Source: Labyrinthula sp. Ha (Eukaryota; Sar; Bigyra; Labyrinthulida; Labyrinthulaceae). Taken from it: 24,917 bases of DNA. This document shows positions 12,085 to 20,117 of this stretch, piece after piece. Both the position numbers and the translations under genes were made by a program. The notes beneath the pieces are model-generated. The model ran no database searches and had not been told where the DNA came from. It saw only the letters and a list, made by a program, of their open reading frames with translations. Every line of letters begins with the position of its first letter. The stretch's first letter is position 1. The stretch is from NCBI GenBank assembly GCA_015227615.1, contig JAALGZ010000115.1, positions 1 to 24,917 of the forward strand, given 5' to 3'.

Positions 12085-12106
12085 TCTGACCAATCATATT
12101 CGGTGG
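12085..12106 (+). promoter_or_regulatory. CCAAT-box segment upstream of KIN17
   Basis: TCTGACCAATCATATTCGG contains the extended NF-Y/HAP motif ACCAATCA and lies about 140 bp upstream of the KIN17 ATG, a usual distance for a CCAAT box. Nearly the same segment occurs at the right end of the transposon at 20051-20073 (TCTGACCAATCAGATTCGG), so it may be a transposon-derived fragment. A 7-bp stem with a 7-base loop (GGATTCA...TGAATCC) follows at 12120-12140. Confidence 0.45.
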
Positions 12107-12232
12107 CATTTCTGGCTCTGGATTCAATAATAGTGAATCCAAGGCATGGCCCCACTACTTATTGCCATTCTTTGGGGTAATGTGTCATTACCACAAGATG
12201 TTAATTCTAGAAGTGAAGGAAAATTTATTAGC

Positions 12233-12925
12233 ATGGGTAAGAACGGCGGGTTTCTTACTGCAAAGTCAATCTCAAATCGACAAAAATCACGTGGACTTCA
12301 AAAGCTTAAATGGTGGTGTCAGATGTGCTCTAAACAATGTAGAGATGAAAATGGTTTCCAATGTCATATCAGGTCTGAAGGGCACATGAGACAAATGTCA
12401 ATATTCAAAAAGTCACCAGGAAAGTATTTATCTGCGTTTTCAGGTCAATTTGAAGCTCAGTTCATGAGAGTTTTATCTGGTCATAATGATTGTTGGGTTG
12501 ACGCAAATACGATATATAGAGGTGTTATCAGTGACAAGAATCATGTTCACATGAATGGAACACATTGGAGTACCTTAACAGGTTTTGTTGCTTATCTGGG
12601 AGAGAGTGGAAAATGTGAAGTTGAAGAAAGTGATAGAGGTTGGAGAATAAGATTAATAAATCAAAAGGATCCTGAGTATTTTGAAAAGAAAAGAAAGTTA
12701 GATGAAGAAGAAAAACGAAAAGAAGGAGAAGAAGCAAGGAGAGAGAGAGAAATTAAAAGGGCAAGAAAAGCAGAACTAAAATTGAAGAAAGAATGTATTG
12801 AAATAAATGATAAAGAAGTGAAATTAAATGAAATTAATTTAAATATGACACTTGGAAATAAAGGGAATAAAAAGAAGAAAAAGAAACTTATATCAAGGAA
12901 AAAGAAACTTAAAAATATTCCTTAG
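12233..12925 (+). CDS. KIN17-family DNA/RNA-binding protein, short form
   Basis: This is a nuclear zinc-finger protein of the KIN17 (yeast Rts2) family, associated with chromatin, DNA replication/repair and pre-mRNA processing. I chose the ATG at 12233 because the family starts MGK; an in-frame ATG 29 codons upstream adds unrelated sequence. The 230-residue product has the family signature GLQKLKWWCQMC...CRDENGF with zinc ligands C29, C32, H45 and H51, followed by the KIN17 winged-helix domain at about 52-160 (HVHMNGTHWSTLTGFVAYLG, CEVEE, GW). The rest is a charged helix and a Lys-rich tail that looks like a nuclear localisation signal. The C-terminal KOW/SH3-like tandem of animal and plant KIN17 is absent, as in yeast Rts2 (about 230 residues). 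The TAG stop overlaps the 3' end of the convergent SPC3 gene. Confidence 0.93.
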   Translation: MGKNGGFLTAKSISNRQKSRGLQKLKWWCQMCSKQCRDENGFQCHIRSEGHMRQMSIFKKSPGKYLSAFSGQFEAQFMRVLSGHNDCWVDANTIYRGVISDKNHVHMNGTHWSTLTGFVAYLGESGKCEVEESDRGWRIRLINQKDPEYFEKKRKLDEEEKRKEGEEARREREIKRARKAELKLKKECIEINDKEVKLNEINLNMTLGNKGNKKKKKKLISRKKKLKNIP

Positions 12926-13424
12926 GTAGTTGAAAACTATGGTCGATTGGAAGTTTTACCCACTTTGTAAATCCAAAATACGGCATGATTTCCAGCTGTA
13001 CGGATAAATGAACATCTTGTTCTTGAAGTCCAGTTGAAACAGCACGTAAAGGATATTTATTGTACTTTTTTTTTATGTTAATTTGTTCCAAACCTTCTTC
13101 TTCTGTATTTTCAATAATAAGATCCCATAAGGTAACCTGGTTAAACTGTTCTTTTTCTGTCTTATAATCTGCAACTATACTTACAAATATTTGCCTTGTA
13201 TTCCAGGAGAAATAATCAAGCTCCGAGTCAAGGTCTAAAGAAATAAGTGCTTGTTCAGTTCCACGTGACTTGAAAAAACGATTTAGTTTAGAAACAGATA
13301 GAGTCCCTACAGGTTTAGGCGGTGGTAGAATGAAAGTAGATACATAAGCAAAAGAAGAAAGTACAAAGAACGAACTCAGGATTGTGAAAATCAATGAATT
13401 AGAGCGAGCATAAAGAGAATGCAT
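12909..13424 (-). CDS. Signal peptidase complex subunit 3 (SPC3/SPCS3)
   Basis: A subunit of the ER signal peptidase complex, which removes signal peptides from secretory and membrane proteins; this subunit is the single-pass type II partner of the catalytic subunit. The ATG at 13424 gives MHSLYARSNSL, aligned with the family start (M-x-S/T-x-x-x-R-x-N-S), and a 171-residue product; animal and yeast forms are about 180. A further 18 open codons upstream have no ATG. One membrane segment spans about residues 9-31, followed by the lumenal domain with the family pattern NTRQIFVSIVADY...NQVTLWDLII and, near the end, LSVQLEIMPYFG. Its last 17 bases overlap the end of KIN17 on the other strand. It shares a short divergent promoter with the cyclo-ligase gene. 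Confidence 0.9.
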   Translation of the reverse strand: MHSLYARSNSLIFTILSSFFVLSSFAYVSTFILPPPKPVGTLSVSKLNRFFKSRGTEQALISLDLDSELDYFSWNTRQIFVSIVADYKTEKEQFNQVTLWDLIIENTEEEGLEQINIKKKYNKYPLRAVSTGLQEQDVHLSVQLEIMPYFGFTKWVKLPIDHSFQLPKEYF

Positions 13425-13491
13425 ATTCACGTATCTTTTTCTAGTATTGCGTAATAATCGATTGGGTAGATGAACCAATCAAATTAGACCA
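13425..13491. promoter_or_regulatory. 67-bp bidirectional promoter with CCAAT boxes
   Basis: The SPC3 (-) and cyclo-ligase (+) start codons are only 67 bp apart, so both promoters and 5' UTRs must fit here or reach into the neighbouring gene. Three CCAAT pentamers are present: ATTGG at 13461-13465 (minus-strand CCAAT), CCAAT at 13475-13479 within AACCAATCA, and CCAAT at 13489-13493, which runs into the plus-strand ATG. CCAAT boxes (NF-Y/HAP complex) are common in divergent promoters. No TATA box is obvious. Confidence 0.55.
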
Positions 13492-14115
13492 ATGAAAGAG
13501 ATTCTAAGAAAAGCAACGAAGCAAAACTTAAGAAATCTTTCCAATGAATATATAAGAGTACAAAGTGAGAAGTTATTCCATAATTTCAAAAAAATAGAAG
13601 GTGTTGATAAATTTTCTACATTTAGTATATATTTGGCAATGGAAAAAGAAGCACAAACCAACCTCATTCTAGACTGGCTTAACGCGTCTAAGAAAACTGT
13701 GTTTGTGCCAAAGCTCATAGGCGGAAAAGAGAAAGTTATGATTATGGTAAAAATATCAAAAGATACAGTTTTCAAACCTTCAACATGGGGCATTCCTGAG
13801 CCTCAGTTTCTAGAAGAAAGCAAAACTGAGGACGATAGCAACTCTGTAGAATGTGTCTTGGTTCCTTGTGTCTTACTAACTAGTTCATTTGATAGATTAG
13901 GTCATGGAAAAGGACATTATGATAAATATCTCTTAGACTTGTTCCGACAAAGAGATAAACTAGAGCTCCCAAAACCGAGACTTATTGGGTTGTGCCTTGA
14001 TGAACAACTGGTAGATCCTGGTTCTTTTCCAACGGAAGCCCATGACATGAAACTTGACTGCATAGTTACACCTACGAAGACTTTATTTTCGCAAGAAGAA
14101 TTAATTTCCAAATGA
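13492..14115 (+). CDS. 5-formyltetrahydrofolate cyclo-ligase (MTHFS/Fau1)
   Basis: Catalyses the ATP-dependent conversion of 5-formyl-THF to 5,10-methenyl-THF, returning stored folate to one-carbon metabolism (EC 6.3.3.2). The 207-residue length is normal for the family. The N-terminus has the expected pattern KEILRKATKQNLRNLS...VQSEKL. The middle has the Y-x-A-M-x-x-E-x-x-T element (YLAMEKEAQT). The ATP/phosphate-binding signature is RLGHGKGHYDKYL at residues 135-147, and P-T-E-x-H-D at about 180-185 is followed by LDCIVTP. No targeting peptide is evident, so a cytosolic enzyme is likely. The gene uses TGA as its stop. It is divergent from SPC3 across a 67-bp promoter. Confidence 0.95.
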   Translation: MKEILRKATKQNLRNLSNEYIRVQSEKLFHNFKKIEGVDKFSTFSIYLAMEKEAQTNLILDWLNASKKTVFVPKLIGGKEKVMIMVKISKDTVFKPSTWGIPEPQFLEESKTEDDSNSVECVLVPCVLLTSSFDRLGHGKGHYDKYLLDLFRQRDKLELPKPRLIGLCLDEQLVDPGSFPTEAHDMKLDCIVTPTKTLFSQEELISK

Positions 14116-17100
14116 ACGGAATTATATTTCTGTTGCTCTGGTTTGTGCTCTCGATTTCGCCAAAACGATATACCGTTGCCAGGTTTTCACTAGTTTAGAC
14201 TAGGTAAACTTTAAATTTTTAAATTTTTGTTATTTCAACAATAAGCAAAACATGGAGATATACCCAGTTCATCTCTATGCCTTGACCAGATAGAAATAAT
14301 TCTTGTAGTTGTTTATTCCAGGAAATTTTTCTTTGAGATATGTTCTGTCTAGAGGAAGCCGAATCTAACGACTTTGTGTATGTTAACATCAGAATACTAT
14401 GAGAAGAAAATTTAATAATTTCAAGAGTATGAACCATTATATATATACAAAGGCTCTTTCGATCTCCAATAACTGTTTCAGAATACTTCAAGAGACAATA
14501 AAGTACTTAAGCAGTTGTGGTACAGCTGTGTTCGGTATTATTCTACTACTGACGAACCGATAGAATTTAATACTAAGTTAGTACTTTAATTTTTATTTCA
14601 TTAGAGTAATTCTAGAAAAGAATTTGCAATGATAAACTAAACAATCATGCAAAAATACACCTACTAGTATTTAGAATTGTTCTTGTGCCTGCATCTCTAA
14701 ACTCCATAGGGCTTAAGATATTAAAATGCAGCCTCTAGGATGTAAGCTAATTAACTAGTCTTCGCTATAATTTTCGAGTTACTAATTATTACTATCTCTT
14801 ATAAGTGTAGATGCATGGCCTGTACCTCTTATCTAATATAATGCTTAGTTTGTGGCTGATGTAAAATATTGTTCCGTACACATACGGATTATCGCCCATA
14901 AGAATTGTCTCGTAAGCCCATAATCCATATGTGTTCTTAAGCTTTGGCTGTAATAATTGCGATTCATATGGAATCTCATTTTCTGAGCACACTTGCCTCA
15001 TATAGCTCTAAATATCAGTTGACTCTTAGTTTTATGACATCCTTCGGCAATAGCACATAGGCGTGTTAATATCATGTGAACTTATTGTTCTATTTATGAA
15101 CCATTCATTAAAATTGTTATATATTTAAGTCAGAGTTTCTTAAATCATGTAGTGTAGAAACTAGATCTTTCTTTGCGCAAAATAATCAACTAAAACTCGC
15201 TAGTTTTACGGGAATAGAAGGTGAATGAAAGAGCAGTGTTGATCATCTGGTTAACAGACATGACCAGCTGCTTTGTATTTTCCAATAAAGAGTTAAAGCA
15301 GAAAATATCCAGTTATTCCCAAGATATAGGCTTCAACTAGGGACATCAAGATTTTTAAATATAAAGTTTAAAATGCTAAAGCCATACATTTCCTAGGGCT
15401 TGTAACTAGACATGTGGTTTCATTTTCTAGCAATAATCATTTGATGATTGTTTGTTTCCGGTTCTCTATGAGAATAGAAACCTTGACTCGTATCGAATGA
15501 TTCTGGTTCCATTCTTCTAATCAATTGATTATCAAAAATGAATCAAAATGAATGCGGAATCAACAGAATCATTTAATAAGAAAAATATGGATAGGAAATT
15601 CAATGATAAATTATGAATAAATTAAGTCAGACTCCTGTTTCTAACTGAAAAGGAATCATTCTTAGACTTAATCAACGATGAAATTGTTATATTAAAATAT
15701 GAACTAAAAAAAGATAGCAAAGTACTGAAGGTCTTGGTAACGAGGAGAAATTTTATTTTTCCTAGTAAAAAACAGTTTGCGCTATTTTCCACTGCTCCAT
15801 TTCAAAGATTATGAAAATTAAGTTCACTGAAACGAGAGAATTTAAATATATATATATATCCCTAAGCGCTTAATAGTATTTCCACCGCTTGATCGACACT
15901 TCAAATATGCGAATAATGTTCCTTTTTTCTATAATGGGAAAGAATACAACCCATACCGCATATGTACTCTCAATGGCATATCATCATGCATATAACCATT
16001 TCTTTTACTAAAAGACAATATAAATCATCTATGATTGGGCCGAGCATGAATCAGTGAGAAAGAGACTGCTTAAATCCTTACAATACAGAATTATTGTTGT
16101 GCTGGTGCACATTTCATGGGATGCTTGTGCCATATGGCATATACACTTCACCCAAGCAATTACTACAGTACAAGATGAGCATAATGGTGGATATTACAGG
16201 AATATTTCTTAGCCTGAAGGCATTTCTTGCCGAAGAAGATAAGTATACTTTCTAGTAGCACTCAATTGTAGTATCACACTTTGAAAAAATCATTGTTGAT
16301 TAATTCACCTTTTCAATTATCTTTCTAAACTTCGACAGAGCTATTAGATGCACATTTTAGTGCTTGGATAGATGAGCCTATATTGTCAAACTAAAAAACC
16401 CTTAATCACTTCATACTCTTATTTAGCTAGTTTTTCTCTTTTTTCGCATTTGGTATTTTTAGTATGCAATATTATTTAACTCGATTCATTTCATGTTCAT
16501 AATACAAATAATATAGGAACAGTTCTGAGATTCAAATCTAAGTGCATTTCTGCAACCTTGAGAATATGGTTAGATGCCATAATCTTTTGAATTCTTAGCT
16601 AGTTTAATCCTTTTTCTGTTTTTTGTATTACATGAGACCTTTTAAGATCTTGTTGTCGGACGTCAATTATTAGAATCATATCAGTAAGTTGAATTAACGA
16701 AAGTTTTATGCAGTTATTAGCAAGAATATATTTTGTTACAGTCATTAAATTTTTCTTCATTGTAAATTAAATAAACTTGACCGCTTCAATGATAGCAAGC
16801 AAATCAAAGCAATATTAATATTGGTAAATTAGAAAATTATATTTTATGTCTTAACTGTATGCCACTGTCCTCATTACTCGTCCGCCATAGAGATGACTCT
16901 ATCGAAAAAACTTGTAAGTAAGAACCTAATAGGTTTCCTAGAAGAAATACAACTCATCGCAATATTGTGCACTTTCCATCTGTTATTCTTCTACTAAAGA
17001 CTGTAGATATGAGTGTTAGGGAGATTCCTGTTTAGGGTAAGCAGAAAACTAATCTGTAGCTTTCGTAGAATATTTGGTATCATTGGCTTTGCTGTTAGGT

Positions 17101-17878
17101 TTGAATTGTTTTTACTTATTTTGAACTAGGACTTAAGCTTGCAGATAATTTAAACTTAATACCTGAAGTCGGGTAACTGGTGGTCCTTGGCGTTTCTAGC
17201 TATGTTACTTGTCTTGCTTGATAAGACCTGTCGATTTCTTTTTTACAAAATACAATGCATTCCTTATTTGTACAATAAGGTTTCATGCAAAAGTTTCCCT
17301 ATGCAGAACTCTAAGCTATACTATTGGTTTTGCCCATGGAAATTAGGATTCATTGATAGCATAATTAATTAATATGCTGTCGTTCAAAATAATTTTGAGC
17401 TATATAACTTCTGAGCTCGGCATCTACACTATACATATTAAAAATTAAATACTAACAGGGTGCTCTATTTTCCCCACGTAAATTATCCACACATTTGCAA
17501 ATCTACGAAAGACAGCAAAGAGCACGTGTAATGTACTGTACATTCCATTATGATATATTTTATACTATGGTACTTATGGTTACTAGTCATTAAACTCGAT
17601 TGTTCTTGCACCCATGATCACCTATGAAGTGTTAATTCAACCTTGTACACTGGGATCTAAGTATGAACCGAGACGCCATAAATGTCAAATATTAAGTTAA
17701 GTTCACTAGAGTTGTATTATTAAGTTCATATTGGACTCTACGGCAAACTATATTTAATTTAGAAATTTGGGCAAAATAATCAAAGCGAAAACTTAAACTA
17801 TAGACATATGCGAGATGAACATAACTGTTGAGAATATTGCATTATGTTTTTGAAATTATTATTATTATATTAAAGTCT
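14116..17878. other. Gene-free AT-rich region
   Basis: No gene recognised. Short open frames, such as an ATG-started 69-codon frame on the minus strand (14792-15001, MRQVCSENEIPYES...), have no family match I know and no supporting context. The 3' end of the cyclo-ligase transcript must lie at the start of this stretch. Confidence 0.5.
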
Positions 17879-17944
17879 GGTTGGTATTCTGACTTGTATT
17901 TAAGTACTAGAAGCACTTAAGTCAGAATACCCTATATACCAACC
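17879..17944. repeat. Imperfect hairpin (inverted repeat)
   Basis: GGTATTCTGACTT at 17883-17895 is perfectly inverted at 17919-17931. Outside it, GGTTGGTA (17879-17886) pairs with TACCAACC (17937-17944), with a few unpaired bases on the right side only. The loop carries TTAAGTAC/GCACTTAA, a further partial pairing. Right after it, ACTCAAGCTACC occurs twice (from about 17946 and about 17971). It could be a small foldback element or a structured RNA; no target duplication is evident. Confidence 0.6.
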
Positions 17945-17997
17945 TACTCAAGCTACCAAACTGAGAACAAACAACTCAAGCTACCTAACTCAACACA

Positions 17998-18588
17998 TAA
18001 CTTTTAGCAATAACATTAGGATCTACTAGTAATAAACCCCTGAATAAGGCTTTCCCGAAGGGCCAAAGCAACCTTCAATGCCGAAAGTGCGTGCATTAAT
18101 AGCCAGGAAAATCATCCATGTATAAACAGGAGAATCTAGTTCATTCTTGGCTTGGTTGCAGTCTAGAATATGCACTGCTAGTAATTGAAAATTTTGTTTG
18201 ATGATATGGGTTTGAAGGTTATCAACTTAGCTTGCAAATGCATCATCTTGTGGTCTAGCATAAGAATGCAGGAATTAGTATTGATGTGAAGGAAACGGGC
18301 CTCTAAAAATGAAAAAGTTCTAGGTCCAGAATCAATGTACATTTCCCTAGCTCATGGGTTTCCAGTGTGTGTAAGAGTGATAAGCAGGACTGATTCCCTT
18401 TGACTAAATTAAGAATTAACTGCAACGGCTCATTATGCCGGGGATGATCTGTAAAAATCAATCATGGTGGGTTATGTATAGGTGTTTGGTTCTTGAGTTA
18501 TAGTAGACTGAACCCGTTACGCTGGTATTGGTGTTCTTGACTCCGGAGTCAAAATGATCGATTCCCGTTATGTAAAGTCAATATATGG
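17998..18588 (-). other. Coding-like relic patches, family unknown
   Basis: This stretch is richer in G and C than its surroundings and, read on the minus strand, holds several consecutive open stretches of about 40-65 codons with protein-like composition, in different frames. None matches a family I know. It looks like the decayed remains of a gene or mobile element, but chance frames cannot be excluded. It lies just left of the repeat-rich flank of the Mutator-like transposon. Confidence 0.25.
18537..18552. repeat. 16-bp perfect palindrome
   Basis: TTGACTCCGGAGTCAA is a perfect palindrome. Its core ACTCCGGAGT recurs in the left terminal repeat of the nearby transposon (18840-18849). Confidence 0.7.
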
Positions 18589-18599
18589 GACTAGGGTGT

Positions 18600-18790
18600 C
18601 GTTTGATATTATTATGATATATCATTTGAGTTTGAGGATTTTGATTCTATTTTGAGTGAGTTTGGGTTTGTTTGCCAGCAACTTTGAGTGGTTTTTGATA
18701 ATATTTTGAGTATCATTTAAGTTTTTGACCATATAACCAACTTTTGTTTTTGAGTTTTTGGATATTTGCATTTTTTTTATATTTTTCAAT
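18600..18790. repeat. TTTGAGTTT-rich repeat segment
   Basis: At least five copies of TTTGAG with short variants (TTTGAGTTT, TTTGAGTGAG, TTTGAGTAT) occur within 190 bp. The order GATAATATTTTGAGTATC then TTTAAGTTTTTGACCATAT also occurs, diverged and inverted, at about 23465-23500. This suggests two old copies of one interspersed repeat in opposite orientation. Confidence 0.4.
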
Positions 18791-18815
18791 GTTTTCAGTT
18801 TCAACCATACCATAA

Positions 18816-18825
18816 TACCACCATA
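18816..18825. repeat. Left target-site duplication of Mutator-like element
   Basis: TACCACCATA is identical to 20108-20117. A perfect 10-base direct repeat directly outside both terminal repeats is the main evidence for the element boundaries. Confidence 0.8.
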
Positions 18826-18882
18826 GGGTTTGTTTTTACACTCCGGAGTGTCGCACTCCACTTTTCTGGTTGGCCAGAATTG
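18826..18882 (+). repeat. Left terminal inverted repeat of Mutator-like element
   Basis: Pairs imperfectly with about 20047-20107. It contains the 12-base palindrome CACTCCGGAGTG (18839-18850) and the palindromic TTCTGGTTGGCCAGAA-like segment near 18863. Confidence 0.7.
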
Positions 18883-20046
18883 GAAATTCCCCAAAATCAA
18901 AATTCAAAATAAATGCAATCAAGCCAAGAAAGCAGAAAAAATGTATCAAGATTGTGAAAGCACGATGTTCGCGCACAAGAAAAGGTAAAATGACAATGAA
19001 AACTCGATCAAGTTAACGAACGTTCACTATTCTATGTATTTAAACAAGAATTATATTATTTTTAGGTTATCTAAACATTTTCAACTTGGATGTTCTTACT
19101 AAAAAATGAAAAAAGCTAAAGAAGTTCGATTTAAGTTTAGTTCATATTTGAAAAAAATGAAATCACAACACGTTTTACAAAAAAACTTCGAAAAAGTTAA
19201 ATTATCTTAAAATATTTGCTTAATTAAATTTTACTTTCAGAAGGGATGGACTTTAGGTTGAGTGTTTGGAAAAAAATATTTTAATTTGAGAAGGGTTGGT
19301 CAATAGTTCAAGAATAAAGTTCAAGTCAAGAGTTCAAGGAAAAAAAATGATTTGATTACTTTTTAATTTTTATTGACGTTAGGTTCAGACATTACTGATT
19401 TTTTTCAACCCCAATGTTACGTATTCTTTTTCTCTTAGCTGATGATTTGATGTTCAAACTTGATTCTATACATAACTCTTGAAAATGTTTTGTGAAAAAA
19501 TAATTCTGCTGCAGCCATTAAAGCTTAAACCATAAGAAATCTATGTAAGCATTATATTCCTGCTTCTGTTATGTCAATTACCTAAAAGATGTAAACGTTC
19601 CTCTTTAAATCAAACTTAAGATTAACTTAAAAAGTACAATTCTTCAAACTAGTACAAATAATACTACAACTTCCTAAATTAACTACTTCAATTCCAAACT
19701 TTTTCAACGCATCTGACTTCGTTAAGTGGTGTGCTGACTTTTTGCTAGTTCCATAGCATCCTGTAACTTAGTTTTGAAGGCTTTCCAAAATTTGTTTTGC
19801 AGAACCAAAGGTCTTTAACAACCAAAATTTGTCTTAACGTTTTTTGTGTTTTTCTTTTCGCAAGGATTTTTTCCCTAACATTTTTTTGTTAAGTTCGGGT
19901 TTGGGCTTATATTCTTTCGTTTCAAATTGTGAATGTTTATACAATTCAATTTTCTAGGTGAATTCCGATTCCACGCCTTAAATTTTTCGAAAAGTATGAA
20001 ATTTTGGTTTCTACTCACTCAAAATCCAGACCAAGTATATTTTTGG

Positions 20047-20107
20047 GAAATCTGACCAATCAGATTCGGGTGGTGTGAGACACTCCGAAGTGAAAAAGCC
20101 CTATCCC
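20047..20107 (-). repeat. Right terminal inverted repeat of Mutator-like element
   Basis: Inverted counterpart of 18826-18882. It includes GACACTCCGAAGTG and, further inward, TCTGACCAATCAGATTCGG, a good match to the NF-Y CCAAT motif. Confidence 0.7.
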
Positions 20108-20117
20108 TACCACCATA
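20108..20117. repeat. Right target-site duplication of Mutator-like element
   Basis: TACCACCATA is identical to 18816-18825. Confidence 0.8.

Larger units (their letters stand above)
18826..20107. mobile_element. Non-autonomous Mutator-like (MULE) DNA transposon
   Basis: A 1282-bp element bounded by imperfect terminal inverted repeats and a perfect 10-bp target duplication. The left end starts GGGTTTGTTTTTACACTCC and the right end, read inward on the other strand, starts GGGATAGGGCTTTTTCACTT. Both then continue CGGAGTGTC(G/T)CAC(T/A)CCAC and, about 12 bases further in, TCTG(G/A)TTGG(C/T)CAGA. Similarity extends for roughly 55-60 bases. The 8-11 bp duplication and G-starting termini fit the Mutator superfamily; the family call is inferred. 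The interior has no open frame of note, so the element would depend on a transposase supplied elsewhere. Both arms carry a CCAAT/NF-Y-like core or its variant. Confidence 0.7.

Noticed and set aside
11914-12180. Plus-strand 88-codon hydrophobic frame upstream of KIN17
   Set aside because: It overlaps the KIN17 promoter region and start, has no family resemblance, and lies opposite the minus-strand coding-like patch. Probably chance.
14219-14491. Minus-strand 90-codon frame after the cyclo-ligase gene
   Set aside because: No ATG at its start, no family match, and it probably overlaps the cyclo-ligase 3' UTR.
16090-16262. Short plus-strand stretch with a faint resemblance to a retroelement reverse transcriptase motif
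   Set aside because: Too short and too weak. No terminal repeats, no other pol-like sequence nearby, and similar strings can arise by chance.
18537-18560. tRNA-like look (palindromic arm followed by ATCGATTCCC)
   Set aside because: The arm is a perfect palindrome with a 6-base loop, the T-arm does not pair properly, and no acceptor or D arm can be drawn.
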